Source: Brucella cytisi (GTDB lineage Bacteria; Pseudomonadota; Alphaproteobacteria; Rhizobiales; Rhizobiaceae). Taken from it: a stretch of 64,000 nucleotides of DNA. The notes under the pieces were generated by a model. The model made no database searches and was not told the origin of the DNA. It worked only from the letters and a program-made list of their open reading frames with translations. Location of the stretch: positions 992,001 through 1,056,000 of the forward strand of contig JAAVLQ010000003.1 of the NCBI GenBank assembly GCA_012103075.1, in the 5' to 3' direction. The stretch's first letter is position 1. Each line of letters begins with the position of its first letter. Below, piece after piece: positions 10,009 to 20,142 of this stretch. The translations under genes and the position numbers were made by a program.

Positions 10009-11024
10009 ATGAGCCGACAACCGATCCTCGACATCAAGGGACTGCGCACCGTTTTCCATACCAGCGCTCGCGAGATCATCGCGGTGAACGGTATAGACAT
10101 CGTCGTCAATCCCGGCGAGACCGTGGCTCTGGTCGGGGAATCCGGCTCAGGCAAATCGGTGACCAGCCTCTCGATCATGAGGCTTCTTGCGCGAAAGGTG
10201 GGCTTCATCGATGCAGGTTCCATTCTGCTGCGCGGCAAGAGCGGGCAGACTGTCGACCTTGTCGCCATCGATGAGGATGCGATGCGCCACATTCGAGGGA
10301 ACGATATCGGCATGGTTTTCCGGGAACCAATGACGAGCCTCAATCCGGTCTATACGATAGGCGACCAGATTGGCGAACCCTTGCGGGTTCACGGGGGGCA
10401 GGCCGCCGCGAGGCGCTTGACGCGGCAGTGGAACTGCTCGACAAGGTCGGAATTCCAGATGCCCGCCGCCGCGCCGCACAATATCCGCACGAACTTTCGG
10501 GCGGTATGCGCCAGCGCGCAACGATAGCCATGGCACTGATATGCAGTCCGACACTCCTGATTGCCGATGAGCCTACGACCGCATTGGACGTCACCATTCA
10601 GGCTCAAATTCTGGACCTCATGCAGAAGCTTCAGGGTGAAAGTGGCATGGGCATGCTGTTCGTTACCCATAACCTCGGCGTTGTCGCTGAAATCGCTCAG
10701 AGGGTCGTGGTGATGTATGCTGGCCGGATCGTGGAGAGCGGTCCGGTAAATGAGGTGTTCCGCAACCCGCGCCATCCTTACACGATGGGGCTGCTGCGCT
10801 CCATGCCGCGACTGGGCGATGCCACGGAAATGAAGAGGCGCGGCGAGAAACTGAATACTATTCCCGGCATGGTGCCGGGACTTGCTGATCTGCCCTCTGG
10901 CTGCGCCTTCGCGCCGCGTTGCTCCTTTGCTGTCGACACGTGTCGCGCCGCCGTTCCACCGCTCACATCCGTCAACGAGCACCACAGCAGCCGCTGCATT
11001 CGCTGGCAGGAGATCGCCGCATGA
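10009..11024 (+). CDS. ABC transporter ATP-binding protein, DppD type
   Basis: First ATPase of the importer, about 338 residues. The Walker A is GESGSGKS (residues 43-50), the ABC signature LSGGMRQR, Walker B LLIADEP, and the switch His lies in FVTHNLG. The C-terminal oligopeptide-transporter extension ends with the cysteine-bearing [10 protein letters not shown], typical of Dpp/Opp ATPases. The frame breaks near 10400 in a GC-rich run (GGGGGGCAGG). The Q-loop reads [12 protein letters not shown], with Arg-Glu where Gln-Glu is usual, which may be a base error or a real change. Its TGA overlaps the ATG of the next ATPase by four bases (ATGA), indicating translational coupling. Confidence 0.9.
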
Positions 11025-11973
11025 CTGAAACTCCCCTCCTGTCCGTGCGTGGACTTGCCAAGTACTATCAGTCCCGCAGATCCACACTGAAAATTCTTGA
11101 AAATATTTCCTTCGACATCGCGCGTGGTGAAGTGGTTGGGCTGGTGGGGAATCTGGTAGCGGCAAGACAACGATCGGTCGCTCGATCCTGCGCCTGATCG
11201 AGCCGACCGCAGGCCAGATCATGTTTGATGGCAATGATGTCGCGACCCTTTCTGCACGTGAACTGCGCCGTCAGCGGCAGCGGATGCAATATATATTTCA
11301 GGACCCGTTTGCCTCGCTTTCACCGCGTATGACGATTGGCGAAATCCTCATGGAAGGTCTCAATATTCAGGGCCTCGGTACCGGGGCGGAGCGGCAGGAG
11401 CGGGCGCACAAGGCGCTGGAACAGGTGGAATTGCCGTCGGACGCCATCAATCGCTATGCCCATGAGTTCTCCGGCGGACAGCGCCAGCGCATCGGTATTG
11501 CCCGTGCACTCACTCTGGAACCGGATTTCATTGTGGCCGATGAGCCGGTTTCCGCGCTCGACGTTTCCATTCAGGCGCAGGTGGTAAACCTTCTCCGCGA
11601 TCTCCAGCAGCGGCTTGGCCTGACCATGCTGTTCATTTCGCACGACCCGGCGGTTGTCGAATATATATGTGACCGCGTGATTGTACTTTATCTTGGTCGC
11701 ATCATGGAAATAGCAAGCAGCGAGGACCTTTATGCCCGCCCGCAGCATCCCTATACGCGGGCACTGCTCTCTGCCATTCCTTCTGCGGATCCAGATGCCA
11801 AAACGGAACGGCAGATCCTGCGCGGCGACATTCCAAGCCCTGCCAACCCGCCAAGCGGCTGCGTTTTCCGCACCCGCTGCCCGAAGGTTATCGATGCCTG
11901 CGTCACAACCGTTCCGCAGTTGCGCGAAGTCAGGCCCGGCCAATTCAAGGCTTGTATCCGCGACGACGTATGA
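11021..11973 (+). CDS. ABC transporter ATP-binding protein, DppF type
   Basis: Second ATPase of the importer, about 317 residues. The Walker A is split by a lost G near 11150: GGTGGGGAATCTGG reads [11 protein letters not shown] once one G is restored. Further on are [15 protein letters not shown], the signature FSGGQRQR, Walker B FIVADEP, FISHDP and the C-terminal [12 protein letters not shown]. Dpp-type importers need two different ATPases, and this completes the five-part system of binding protein, two permeases and two ATPases. It starts in the ATGA overlap with the first ATPase. The nanM-like gene follows 78 bases later with its own ribosome site and may be in the same transcript. Confidence 0.9.
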
Positions 11974-12051
11974 ATGATTGCCGCGCTTCGGGACGCGCGC
12001 CGCATATAACCAGTCACCAGTGGATATTTCTGTCAAAATGGGAGTAATGAC

Positions 12052-13255
12052 ATGAAAATACTGTCCAGATACGTTTCCGGCGCCAGTCTTGCATTGGCGC
12101 TTGCATGCGTGACCCCTTCACTAGCGGATGATATCGCGCTTCAATGGAAGGAACTGCCGTCCATACCCGCCAACGCAAGGGCATGGAACGACGCCATTCC
12201 TGTGAAAGAGAAATACTGGCGGCAGATTGGACTTGCAGGCCCGATTACCGGTGTTCACGGTGACTATCTGCTGGTCGGTGGCGGCGCTAATTTTCCCGAA
12301 CACCGTAAGATGCCCAACGAAGCGAACAGGCTCGGCAAGGTTTACTGGAACGAGCTATTTGTCCTCGACCTCAACAAGAAGAGCTGGAGCAAGAAGGAGT
12401 TTCAGTTGCCGTCAGCCATTGGTTATGCAGCGACGGTGAGCCTGCCCGATGGCGTATTGGTTGTTGGGGAGAAGGCTTCAGGACCGGACCGGATGGCGCA
12501 AAGCTCGCGAAAGTCGAAAAATCCTCAGGGGTTTTCCTGATGCGCTATGACCCGGATAGCGACGAGGTCGCATTCAAGGATTATCCAGCGCTTCCGGTCC
12601 CCAGCAGTTATGGCGCTGCAGCGCTGGTCGGCGACACCGTCTACTACCAGACCGGTAAGGACGTTTATACCCTTGACCTCGACAGTCCCGATACAGGGTG
12701 GAAACCACTTCCCGCCTTTCCCGGCGAAGCGCGCGACACAGCCCTTGCCGCCGCCGTCGGTGGAAAGTTCATCGTCGCTTCCGGCCGCAACAAGCAAGAT
12801 GGTGTCTGGCATATCCACGACGATGCCTATGCTTTCGACCCGGCCAACAAGTCCGGGAAAAGCTGCCCGATATGCCATTTCCCGCCATGGCGGGCGAAGC
12901 ATTCGGTGTGAATGATCGCTATATGGTGATCGTCGGCGGCGATAAGGATGTGGATCGATGGAATGTGCTGTCCGGACTTGAAACGGAGCGCGCCAAGCAC
13001 GAGAGCGGGACGCCAGAATGGGAAAAGGCTAATACGGCTCTGACCTTCCCGGCCGACCATCATTTCGGCTTCAATACCGAAGTTCTGGCCTATGACATCA
13101 AGACCAGTAAATGGGAGCAGATAGGCTCTTTCCCCGGTGCTGCGCCCGTTACGACCCAGCCCGTGACATGGAAGGGTAAGCTGCTTCTGCCATCCGGCGA
13201 AATCCGGCCCGGTATCCGCACACCCAAAATCTGGATGGGTAATGTAACGGATTGA
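12052..13255 (+). CDS. nanM: Kelch-repeat N-acetylneuraminate epimerase (NanM-like), periplasmic
   Basis: Periplasmic beta-propeller of about 400 residues resembling NanM/YjhT, which speeds mutarotation of alpha- to beta-N-acetylneuraminate so that the beta form can be taken up. A signal peptide (MKILSRYVSGASLALALAC, cleavage near SLADD, residue 25) is followed by Kelch-like blades: ITGVHGDYLLVGGGANFPE, YWNELFVLDL, SYGAAALVGDTVYYQ, DDAYAFDP, RYMVIVGGDKDVDRW and GKLLLPSGEIRPGIRTP. GGAG precedes the ATG at 12052. The frame breaks near 12470 and 12855. It belongs with the importer and the lyase. The stop at 13255 is followed by a hairpin shared with the convergent oxidoreductase gene. Confidence 0.85.
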
Positions 13256-13277
13256 TCTTCCCGGTGGCTGTCTTCTG

Positions 13278-13306
13278 GAGTGCCTCCGCTTATGCTGCAG
13301 GCACTC
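13278..13306. terminator. Bidirectional terminator-like hairpin
   Basis: A perfect inverted repeat, GAGTGCCT at 13278-13285 and AGGCACTC at 13299-13306, with a 13-base loop. It lies between the convergent stops of nanM (13255) and the oxidoreductase (13350). Neither side has a strong T tract. Confidence 0.5.
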
Positions 13307-13349
13307 TGACAGGAATGCTGGCGGGATCGCTTCACCTGCATTCGGGATA

Positions 13350-14339
13350 TCATCCTTCGATTGCTACTTCCCGGCGCTCACGTGAAGCCTTGAAAGCAGC
13401 TTCGATACAGGCCACCACGTGAAGGCCGTCCTCGCCCGTGACAGGCGGCAGACTACCCGTATTAACGGCGTGCACAAAAGCGTGCCACTGACGGACAAGC
13501 CCTCGTTCGGGGACTTCAGGTTCGATCGAGCCTTCCACGGGTTGCCATTTCAGACTGCGTCCCAACGTAACCCCCTTGAAGAAATCCACGGTCATAACGC
13601 CATTGTCAAATACCAGTTCATCACCCGAAATAAAGGCTCCATCGGAATATCCGATGCTGGAAACCTGACCGGCGGCCTCGTCTGCGAAGCGGATGAGCAG
13701 CAAAGCCGCGTCGTCAGCCTTTTGCTTGTGAAATGAAGTAGCTGTGATGGCACTGACATGCGTGGCGCGACGGCCAGCAAAAGCGAGCAGGCGATCTAGC
13801 GCGTGGATACCAGCAGTAAACAGCATGCCGCCCCCTGTTGCCGGGTCACGGTGCCAGTCCCGGCGGTTTCCTTCCATCCATAACTTGATCATACGGCTTG
13901 ATCCATAGCGCATATTGCCAAGTTTCCCCGTATCAATTATCCGCTTCGCGGTCACGAAAGGGAGAGAGAACCGCATCGTATGTCCGGGCATAAGCGTTAC
14001 GCCGGCCTTTTGCGCCGCAGCAAGAATGCTGCGGCATTCGGCAACGGTCGGCGCCATAGGCTTTTCTATCATGATGTGCTTGCCTGCTTCTGCACAAGCA
14101 ATGGCGACATTCGCGTGCAGATGGTGCGGCAACGCGATCACAACCGCATCGACTTTGGGGTCGGCCAATAGTTCCCGGTAATCTTGATAACCCGAGCCAC
14201 CGAAATCCGTGGTGAAAGCTGCAAGGCCCTCTGCATCGTTTCGGCACGCCGCAACCAGCCTTGCACCGGGAACGGACTGAAGTGCCTTTGCATGAGCTGC
14301 ACCAAAATGACCTGCGCCGATAATACCAATGCCAAGCAT
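13350..14339 (-). CDS. Gfo/Idh/MocA family NAD(P)-dependent oxidoreductase
   Basis: Unbroken 329-residue sugar-type dehydrogenase. The N-terminal Rossmann fold has GIIGAGHFGAAHAKAL (residues 4-19), followed by the family signature HIMIEKPMAPTVAE near residue 93 with the catalytic Lys. The C-terminal alpha/beta domain contains GGGMLFTAGIHALDRLL, whose His is the usual catalytic partner. The ATG at 14339 lies one base beyond the stop of the upstream paralogue (TGACATG), so they form an operon. Family members next to sialic acid genes include YjhC/NanOx, which converts 2,7-anhydro-Neu5Ac to Neu5Ac through an oxidised intermediate; with nanM near, a comparable role is plausible but inferred. Confidence 0.88.
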   Translation of the reverse strand: MLGIGIIGAGHFGAAHAKALQSVPGARLVAACRNDAEGLAAFTTDFGGSGYQDYRELLADPKVDAVVIALPHHLHANVAIACAEAGKHIMIEKPMAPTVAECRSILAAAQKAGVTLMPGHTMRFSLPFVTAKRIIDTGKLGNMRYGSSRMIKLWMEGNRRDWHRDPATGGGMLFTAGIHALDRLLAFAGRRATHVSAITATSFHKQKADDAALLLIRFADEAAGQVSSIGYSDGAFISGDELVFDNGVMTVDFFKGVTLGRSLKWQPVEGSIEPEVPERGLVRQWHAFVHAVNTGSLPPVTGEDGLHVVACIEAAFKASRERREVAIEG

Positions 14340-14340
14340 G

Positions 14341-15304
14341 TCAGTTTCCTTTGAGGGCGTAACAGTGATCAATGATTTCCATAGCACGACGGCAATCTGC
14401 CAAGGACGTGGCAGGCGGCAAGTCATGGGAAAAACGCTTCAATGTGTCTGCCGGGACGTCATTGTAACGATGGGCGGGCAAGGTAATCGGCAAAATCTGC
14501 TCGCTCCCGTCGTCGAGCGTCGTCACAGTCAGCCGGTCACCGGCGTCGATCAATGACGCATTTTTTGCAGATACTCGCCATTCGAAGAGGCCCCGGCTCA
14601 TGGACGGAAATGTGTATCCGGCCTCAACGATGCCGATCATTCCATCAGGCGCGCGCAACACCACAACAGCGTAGTCCTCCACTTCCGTTTCATGAAGCGG
14701 ACGCCCAAACGAAATGCTGACGATCTCTACGGGTTGTGCTCCTGCTAGTGTGAGAAACGCACTGACCCCATGGATGCCGAGATTGCGCAGAGCTCCTCCT
14801 CCGCCAACGCCACGATCGAGCACCCGGGGTACTCCGTCATTTACATAACGCTGGGGTGGGCCGTTTATCAGCCGGAAATGGGAGTGCGAGATCGTACCGA
14901 GGCGCTCCGCCTTGGCGAGATTGCGCACTGCAGCCATCATGCCGAGCCCGTGCGGAAGCGCGACCGTTACAAAGGATTTGTTACGCTCAGCTGACGCAAT
15001 GAGCAGATCCGATGCCGCCGCCGATATGCCGATCGGCTTTTCGATGAGCAAAGGTACTCCAGCCTCGGTGACGGCGAGACCACGATCCGCGATCTCGGAC
15101 GGCCGCCCCATCACCACCGCAAAATCAGCACCTTCAAGTGCATTCTCAAGGCTGGAAGACATGGTGCAGGAAAATCGGTCCGCGAAAGCCGCTGTAGCCG
15201 CCGCATCCGGATCGGGCTGTTTGAACGGTAGCTCCTGCTGCCAGCGCAGCTTCTGCATGCATGGTTGAGTGCCAGTGACTGACACCCAGAAAACTTAATC
15301 TCAT
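14341..15304 (-). CDS. Gfo/Idh/MocA family oxidoreductase, second copy
   Basis: About 320 residues, paralogous in fold to the downstream gene but divergent. The start at 15304 gives MRLSFLGVSHWHSTMHAEAAL, in which the usual GxGxxG dinucleotide loop is replaced by GVSHWH. The EKP signature is kept (PLLIEKPIGISAAASD), and GGGALRNLGIHGVSAFLTLAG carries the family His. The frame breaks near 15230, between the first strand-helix unit and LPFKQPDPDAAATAAF. It is the first gene of a two-gene operon, downstream of a region that shares words with the nanE operator. It may be a second oxidoreductase for modified sialic acids or a non-catalytic partner; the substrate is unknown. Confidence 0.8.
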
Positions 15305-15311
15305 GGCGCAA

Positions 15312-15343
15312 CCTATATGATATAGGATAAGTGGACTACCTAT
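15312..15343. promoter_or_regulatory. Candidate operator upstream of the oxidoreductase operon
   Basis: Directly upstream of the start at 15304 there is a perfect inverted repeat, CCTATAT at 15312-15318 and ATATAGG at 15320-15326, around one G. It runs into TAGGATAAGTGGA and a trailing CCTAT. TAGGATA and AAGTGGA also occur in the nanE-gntR control region (4738-4770), which suggests one regulator acts at both ends of the island. Confidence 0.4.
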
Positions 15344-15489
15344 TATTGCAAATGTCATATCGGGGCAACCTGTTCGGGAACTGCCATGCAATCGTCGGCA
15401 GTGCCCATCGGGCTGGGCGATCGGTATCTCGGGGGAACTACCCTGCGGCTCGGCGGCGTCATACTGTTTGAATTAAAGCGTGGGGCTTA

Positions 15490-16181
15490 ATGATGGCGAA
15501 GACGATGATCCAAGAACCCGCGCCAGAGCGTTTGAACTCAGGTCCCACATGCACCTGAGCTGGTGTTGAGTTTCCGGACCGCCCCGAAGTCCGTCCGGGC
15601 CGCATTTCTGCGGCGTGCCATGTCGACGCTCGAACGGATCGCCGCGACCATACCGTCGAAGGCATTGACGGCGGCTCCGGGCGCCCCTACGGGAGCTGGA
15701 ACTCTGGTCGAGATTCCCAAACCATCCTGAGTTCATCGGCGAGGCGGTTGCTGATCTCGCCCCACTTGTCCCGGCTCTCGCGCGCAATATCCGGCACAGG
15801 AGCGTTTTGTAGCTACGTGCGGGTGGTGCTCTTTCCGCCGAAGACCCCGGTAAGATTACGGGCGTCACCCGGCAGGCGATTGACAAGCGGCGTCGTGCCA
15901 AAGCGATCCCCGCTGTCCGGGAGGGAAGCGACTGGAAATATCCGGCATGTCAGTTTCGGGACGGAGAGGTTTTGCCCGGGGTAGCCAAGGTCGTTCGCGA
16001 CCTTGACGAACAAGGAACATGGTAACGCTCGATTTCCTCTTGGCATCGGATGCCGCGCTTGGCGGAGATCACCGCTGGAAGCCTTGCGTCAGGGTGGTGA
16101 TCACGCAGTTGAACGACTATGTTGACGGATGTCGCGGGACTGCTAGACCGTTATGGCAAATCGCTTGCTGTGGAGCTATGA
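15490..16181 (+). CDS. MbcA/ParS/Xre-type antitoxin-like protein, frame broken, no toxin partner
   Basis: Stitching three frames gives a protein of about 230 residues. The parts read MAKTMIQEPAPERLN, then LSFRTAPKSVRAAFLRRAM and LERIAATIPSKALTAA, then a DNA-binding-like ITGVTRQAIDKRRRAKAI, then WKYPACQFRDGEVLPG and WVTLDFLLASDAALGG, then SPLEALRQGGDHAVERL. The last parts resemble the toxin-binding domain (DUF2384) of MbcA/ParS/Xre antitoxins. Breaks lie near 15555, 15730, 15810, 16020 and 16065, with the likely TGA at 16179-16181. In such systems a RES-domain toxin usually follows; the 95 bases downstream hold none, so it looks orphaned. The family call is from pattern recognition and is moderate; many breaks leave open that it is a pseudogene. 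Confidence 0.55.
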
Positions 16182-16275
16182 ATTGGCATTTGCTAATCGC
16201 CGAAGCGATGACAAACTTGCGCAGTCAGTGAATTCACCGACAAAAGATACCTGCAAACAACAAAGGCCGGCCCGG

Positions 16276-17708
16276 TCAGCCTTGTATTTCTCCGTTCCCT
16301 AGATCGAAATAGCTTTGCAAGGGTACTGGCTTGACGGGCAGGTGCGCGCTAAAGCGACCCGACGCTTCGATTGGTGTGCCTCTTGCGAGGGCGATGCGTG
16401 CGGCCACCGTTGCCTCGCAATATCGTCCTTGACACGGCCCCATGCCGCTACGGCATTCCAGTTTTGCGGCACTCGCGGACTGAATGAAGGGATTGCGAGT
16501 CAGCATCGCCTCGAACTGCTTACTACGCACAAGTTCGCAACGGCAAACAACGGTGTCATCGGGATAAGAGAGCGCCGCCAGCCCGGGGCGTTGCGGTGCG
16601 AACATCGACTGTACCACGCGGGAAAAGCGTCTCGCACGGGCCAACATCCGGGCGCTCTCGCGTTGGCGCGCTGCGCATGCATTAACGCCCATCGATGCTG
16701 CAATAGCGTGCCCGGCGACGCGTCCCTCAGCCCACGCGCTTTCCGCGCCAGCAACTCCTGTGGGTTCGCCAGCGACGAATATTCCCTCGACACTCGTGCG
16801 AAATGCATTGTCATGGCGGACCAGCCAGCCGCCGGCAGCAGAATCCCAGTGCAGGTCACAGCCAGCCTGACGCGCGAGTTCGGTCGAAGGATGAAAGCCG
16901 TAACCCAATGCAAGCGCGTCTGTCGCTATCGTTCGTGCTTCACCCTCGAGTGTCCAGTCGCTCGCCACTTTTTGCAAGTGTACGCTCGTCAGCGTCTCGT
17001 CACCGTCGGCTTTCGTCACAATGGTATTGCGGGACAGGCGTACGCCATGCATCATGATTTTTCGCAGTGCTCGCGCAGCTTCCATAAACAAAGCCATATG
17101 ACCGGGCATGGCTGGCAAGGCAGCAGAAATCTCGTTGAACCGAGGGACGCCGCGGGCAAATGCAATCTCGATAATCTCAGCGCCGGCATCAAGCAATTGA
17201 GCGGCAAGGATCAGCAAGATCGGATGAGAACCGGCGAGTACCAGCCTTTGCCCGGCGAGCAGCTTCTGGCTTTTGAGCAGCGACTGCACGGCACCCGCCG
17301 TCATGACACCGGGCAACGTCCAGCCGGGAAAAGCTACCGGCATGTCATGGGCGCCGGTGGCGATCAAGAGGCGCCGAGCAGCGACAAGCCGTCCGCCCTT
17401 CTTCGTATGTACAGCCAGTCGTTTTCTGCTACCCGCTTCCGGCTCATCGAGCAGCACTCCGAAAGCCGTGGCCCGGAATATCGTTTCGATGCGGGGGTGG
17501 TCTTCGAAACGCTCGATCAGGTCTCGTGCCCACGGATAAGGACGGTAGTTTCCATGGCGGATGCCCCATTCAGTCGGGGGCGGCGAAATATCTGACCACC
17601 GGCGCTGGCTTGTTCGTCAACAACCAGCACGGAAAATCCCGCGTCGGCTACCTCAAGCGCGGCTGCCATGCCGGCCGGGCCGGCTCCGACAATTGCTAAA
17701 TCCACCAT
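16276..17708 (-). CDS. FAD-dependent oxidoreductase, alpha subunit of a three-part amine/hydroxyproline dehydrogenase
   Basis: About 478 residues of the family holding OoxA, HcnB and hydroxyproline dehydrogenase alpha subunits. The N-terminal FAD loop is VGAGPAGMAAALEVADAG (residues 7-24), then EQASAGGQIFRRP; a central second nucleotide loop follows (RLLIATGAHDMPVAFPGW), then IFVAGEPTGVAG. The C-terminal domain has a cysteine cluster (CRCEL, then CRSGMGPCQGRYC) that binds a second 2Fe-2S centre in relatives. The ATG at 17708 follows GGGGAAG. The frame breaks near 17520, where RGHET should run on to LIERFEDHPRIE. It is co-transcribed with the ferredoxin-like and beta subunits. The substrate is unproven; a D-amino acid, hydroxy-D-proline or opine are the choices. 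Confidence 0.83.
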
Positions 17709-17716
17709 TACTTCCC

Positions 17717-18000
17717 CTAACTGGCCCGGTAGCGACTGACACACTGCCCCTCAACGACATCCGTAAGGCAGCCGCGCACCGGGAGTTGTCCGTCCACGAT
17801 CAGTGCGCAATCGAAACAGGTTCCCATGTTGCACAGAGGCATTCGTGGATCGCCTTCGCGGGTGATACTAAAAGCCGTGACGCCGGCGACCAGAAGCGCC
17901 GTTACCGGGTTTCACCCTCATAGGCGGTAATCTCACGGCCCTCGAATGTGAACCTGACCAGTTCACTGCGAGGTTTCGTCTTGCGTTCCCAATGCACCAT
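17717..18000 (-). CDS. (2Fe-2S)-binding subunit of the three-part dehydrogenase
   Basis: A ferredoxin-like protein of about 94 residues that would carry electrons between the two flavin subunits. Its start at 18000 (MVHWERKTKPRSELVRF) is only three bases beyond the stop of the beta subunit. The iron-sulfur ligands are in PLCNMGTCFDCALIVDGQ, with the fourth Cys in VRGCLTDV: C-x4-C-x2-C and then C after eleven residues, as in plant-type ferredoxin folds. It is split by a frame break near 17905, where ACCCGG should encode Pro-Val after GET, so no single long frame covers it. It ends with SRYRAS at a TAG (17717-17719), eight bases before the alpha subunit. Confidence 0.8.
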
Positions 18001-18003
18001 CGC

Positions 18004-19188
18004 TCAGCCTTTCGCAAACCGGGCTACGTCAAATTTACTCATATCAAGCGTCGGCGCGCGTCCGGCGATCAGGCCCGTTAACGCCTGCGCGAAACTGGGT
18101 CCGAGCGTGAAGGCAGAGCCGCCGGTTGCGACAAAGGCGCCCGGGTGACCGGGTACTGGCCCGACCAGCGGCAGCTGATCAGGGGTAATGGTCGTGGTTC
18201 CCACCCAACTGCGCAGTATCGGCAGGCTCGTGAGTTCGGGCAACACACGAATTGCCATTTCGGCATTACCGGCAAGGCTTTCGGCCAGAAGCTCCGGCTT
18301 GGCGTCGAAGTCTGGCTTACCGTCCTGATTCAGCGGCAACCGGGCAGGCCAACCGCCCCCAATCAGGATATTGCCGTCCCGTGCCTGCTTCAACGACAAC
18401 CGTCCGCCAGCGTGCTGGATCAGATGTGACATTAGCTTGGGGAGGCGAAGGCTGACACTCATGGTCAGCGCCAACGGGATTGTGGGTAAGTAAGCTCCCA
18501 TCAGCTCGCCAAGTTTTGTCGTCCAGACACCACCTGCTATGACAACTGCATCTGCCATTACCTTGTCCGACGCCCCACCGGTTCGATCCTGTAAATCCAC
18601 ACGCCACCGACCGCCTTGACGAGAAAGGCCCACGACCTCACAGCGCGTGCGGATATCCGCACCCGTATGCAGAGCGGCACGGGCCATCGCTGGTGCAGCG
18701 GTACGGGCATCCGCCTTTCCCTCGATCGGGGCACCGGGCAGCGGCAAGCACGCGAGGCGACAGATAAGGGGCAATATGTTCGATCATGGCCCGATCAATC
18801 ACTTTGATATCCAGACCCCACGCGCGTTCTATCTCGGTTTTCTGCTCCAGCAGGCTCACTTGCGCAGCGTCTTCGGCGATCATAAGTCCGCCGGATTGCT
18901 CAACCTCAATGTCCTCGCCGGTCAGAACGGGCAGGTCTGACCACAGCCGCGCGGCCTCAAGATGCAGCGGCATGGCTTCTGCGGCCTTGCGAGCCGCGTC
19001 CAACCCCCGTTCAATCATGCGGTATTCTAGCTGGAAATGAAGACTACCAGCATTACGGCCAGAAGCGTGCTGGTTTATCTGGTCACGTTCTGCCGGAGAA
19101 CTTGCCCACCGTCGCGTCCAATCATCCGGGCCGTGATACAACCCAGAAGACCGCCCCCGATCACAACCGCATCATAGTGCCGGCTCAT
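18004..19188 (-). CDS. FAD-dependent oxidoreductase, beta (DAO-type) subunit of the three-part dehydrogenase
   Basis: About 394 residues of the D-amino-acid oxidase fold. The N-terminal FAD loop is VVIGGGLLGCITARM (residues 8-22), then ERDQINQHASGRNAGSLHF, a GRNAG-type FAD contact. A central ADAVVIAGGVWT and a C-terminal LPLVGPVPGHPGAFVATGG close the site. Relatives are OoxB, HcnC, sarcosine oxidase beta and hydroxyproline dehydrogenase. The A of its ATG (19188) is also the last base of the preceding stop (TGATG), so translation is coupled to the DapA-family gene. Frame breaks lie near 19100 and 18740. The substrate side is carried by this subunit, but the sequence alone does not name the substrate. 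Confidence 0.83.
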
Positions 19189-20116
19189 CAAAGCGGCCGC
19201 GTCTCGATACCCAGAGAACGCAGGGTATCGTCAACCCGCTGCACTTCTGCGTCGGTTAGCTCCAGCAACGGATCCCGCACATAGCCGGCCGGCACCCCTC
19301 GAAGCCGCAGAGCAGTCTTCATGATCGCCTGCTGATTGCCGAATTGCGCGCCGTAATTGGGCTGGAACCAGGATTGCATGATCACGCGATCCCGCTCGCC
19401 CAATTGAATGGCGCGGTCGCGGTCTCCCTTGGTGATTGCACGCCAGAAATCGGGATGGTCAGACCCCAGAACGCCGCCCGATCCCATCAAACCGTCCCCA
19501 TGCCCCAATAATGCGAGATCGGCGCCCAACGCGGAAGTCGGCAAACCGAAATAGCGTACTCGCCCTTCGACTTTATACATGGCTGAAAGGAATGAAGCAA
19601 AATCGCCAGTGGAATTCTTGATGGCCACCACGTTGTCGATATCTGCCAGTTCGTCTAACAGGTCCGGGGTCATATCCACAATACAGCCACGGGGCCAATT
19701 GTAGATGGTGAGCGGGATGTCAGTGGCAGCCGAAACCGTGCGATAGAAATTTACGATCTCGCGCCGGTTCGGCACCACGTAAGGCGGTGGGGTCAGGAGG
19801 ATGCCGTCCAGTCCGGCCTTTTCAGCAGCCCGGGCATGAGTGATCGCCTCAGCCACCGTAAAAGCGTTGCAAGATCCAATGACCACAAGTCCGTGTCGGC
19901 GATAGCCGGCGCCCGCGTCGAACAGTTTCGCCCGTTCAGGAATGGTCATACTGAACCATTCCCCGCTCGTCCCTGCGAGTATAACGCCATGCATACGCTC
20001 GGTGACCAGCCAGTCCATCTGACCTGCGAAGGCTTCGAGGTCAAGACGTCCGGAGCGGTCGAACGGGGTGGTGATGGCGGGGATATAGCCCGTCCGGTGA
20101 CACTGTTGCGGTCCAA
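19188..20116 (-). CDS. Dihydrodipicolinate synthase family protein
   Basis: Class I aldolase-fold enzyme of about 305 residues: GYIPAITTPF at the N terminus, the carboxylate-binding GTSGEWFSM, the catalytic Tyr in LTIYNWPRG and Schiff-base Lys in VVAIKNSTGDF. Upstream of an amine dehydrogenase, such an enzyme can deaminate or cleave the cyclic imine product; in hydroxyproline breakdown a family member is pyrroline-4-hydroxy-2-carboxylate deaminase. The start is unclear. The in-frame ATG codons overlap the transporter gene, whereas a TTG at 20116 follows AAGGAAAGGAAA but needs a frame repair near 20095. It heads a coupled string with the three dehydrogenase subunits. Function beyond the family is inferred. 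Confidence 0.78.
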
Positions 20117-20142
20117 GTCGTTTCCTTTCCTTGAAGGGGCGT

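Noticed and set aside
16315-17595. 426-codon plus-strand frame
   Set aside because: Antisense shadow of the FAD alpha subunit, which has clear family motifs.
16276-19188. Hydrogen cyanide synthase (HcnABC)
   Set aside because: The three subunits are of the same superfamily, but the DapA-family, RidA and transporter neighbours fit amino-acid oxidation, not glycine-to-cyanide conversion.
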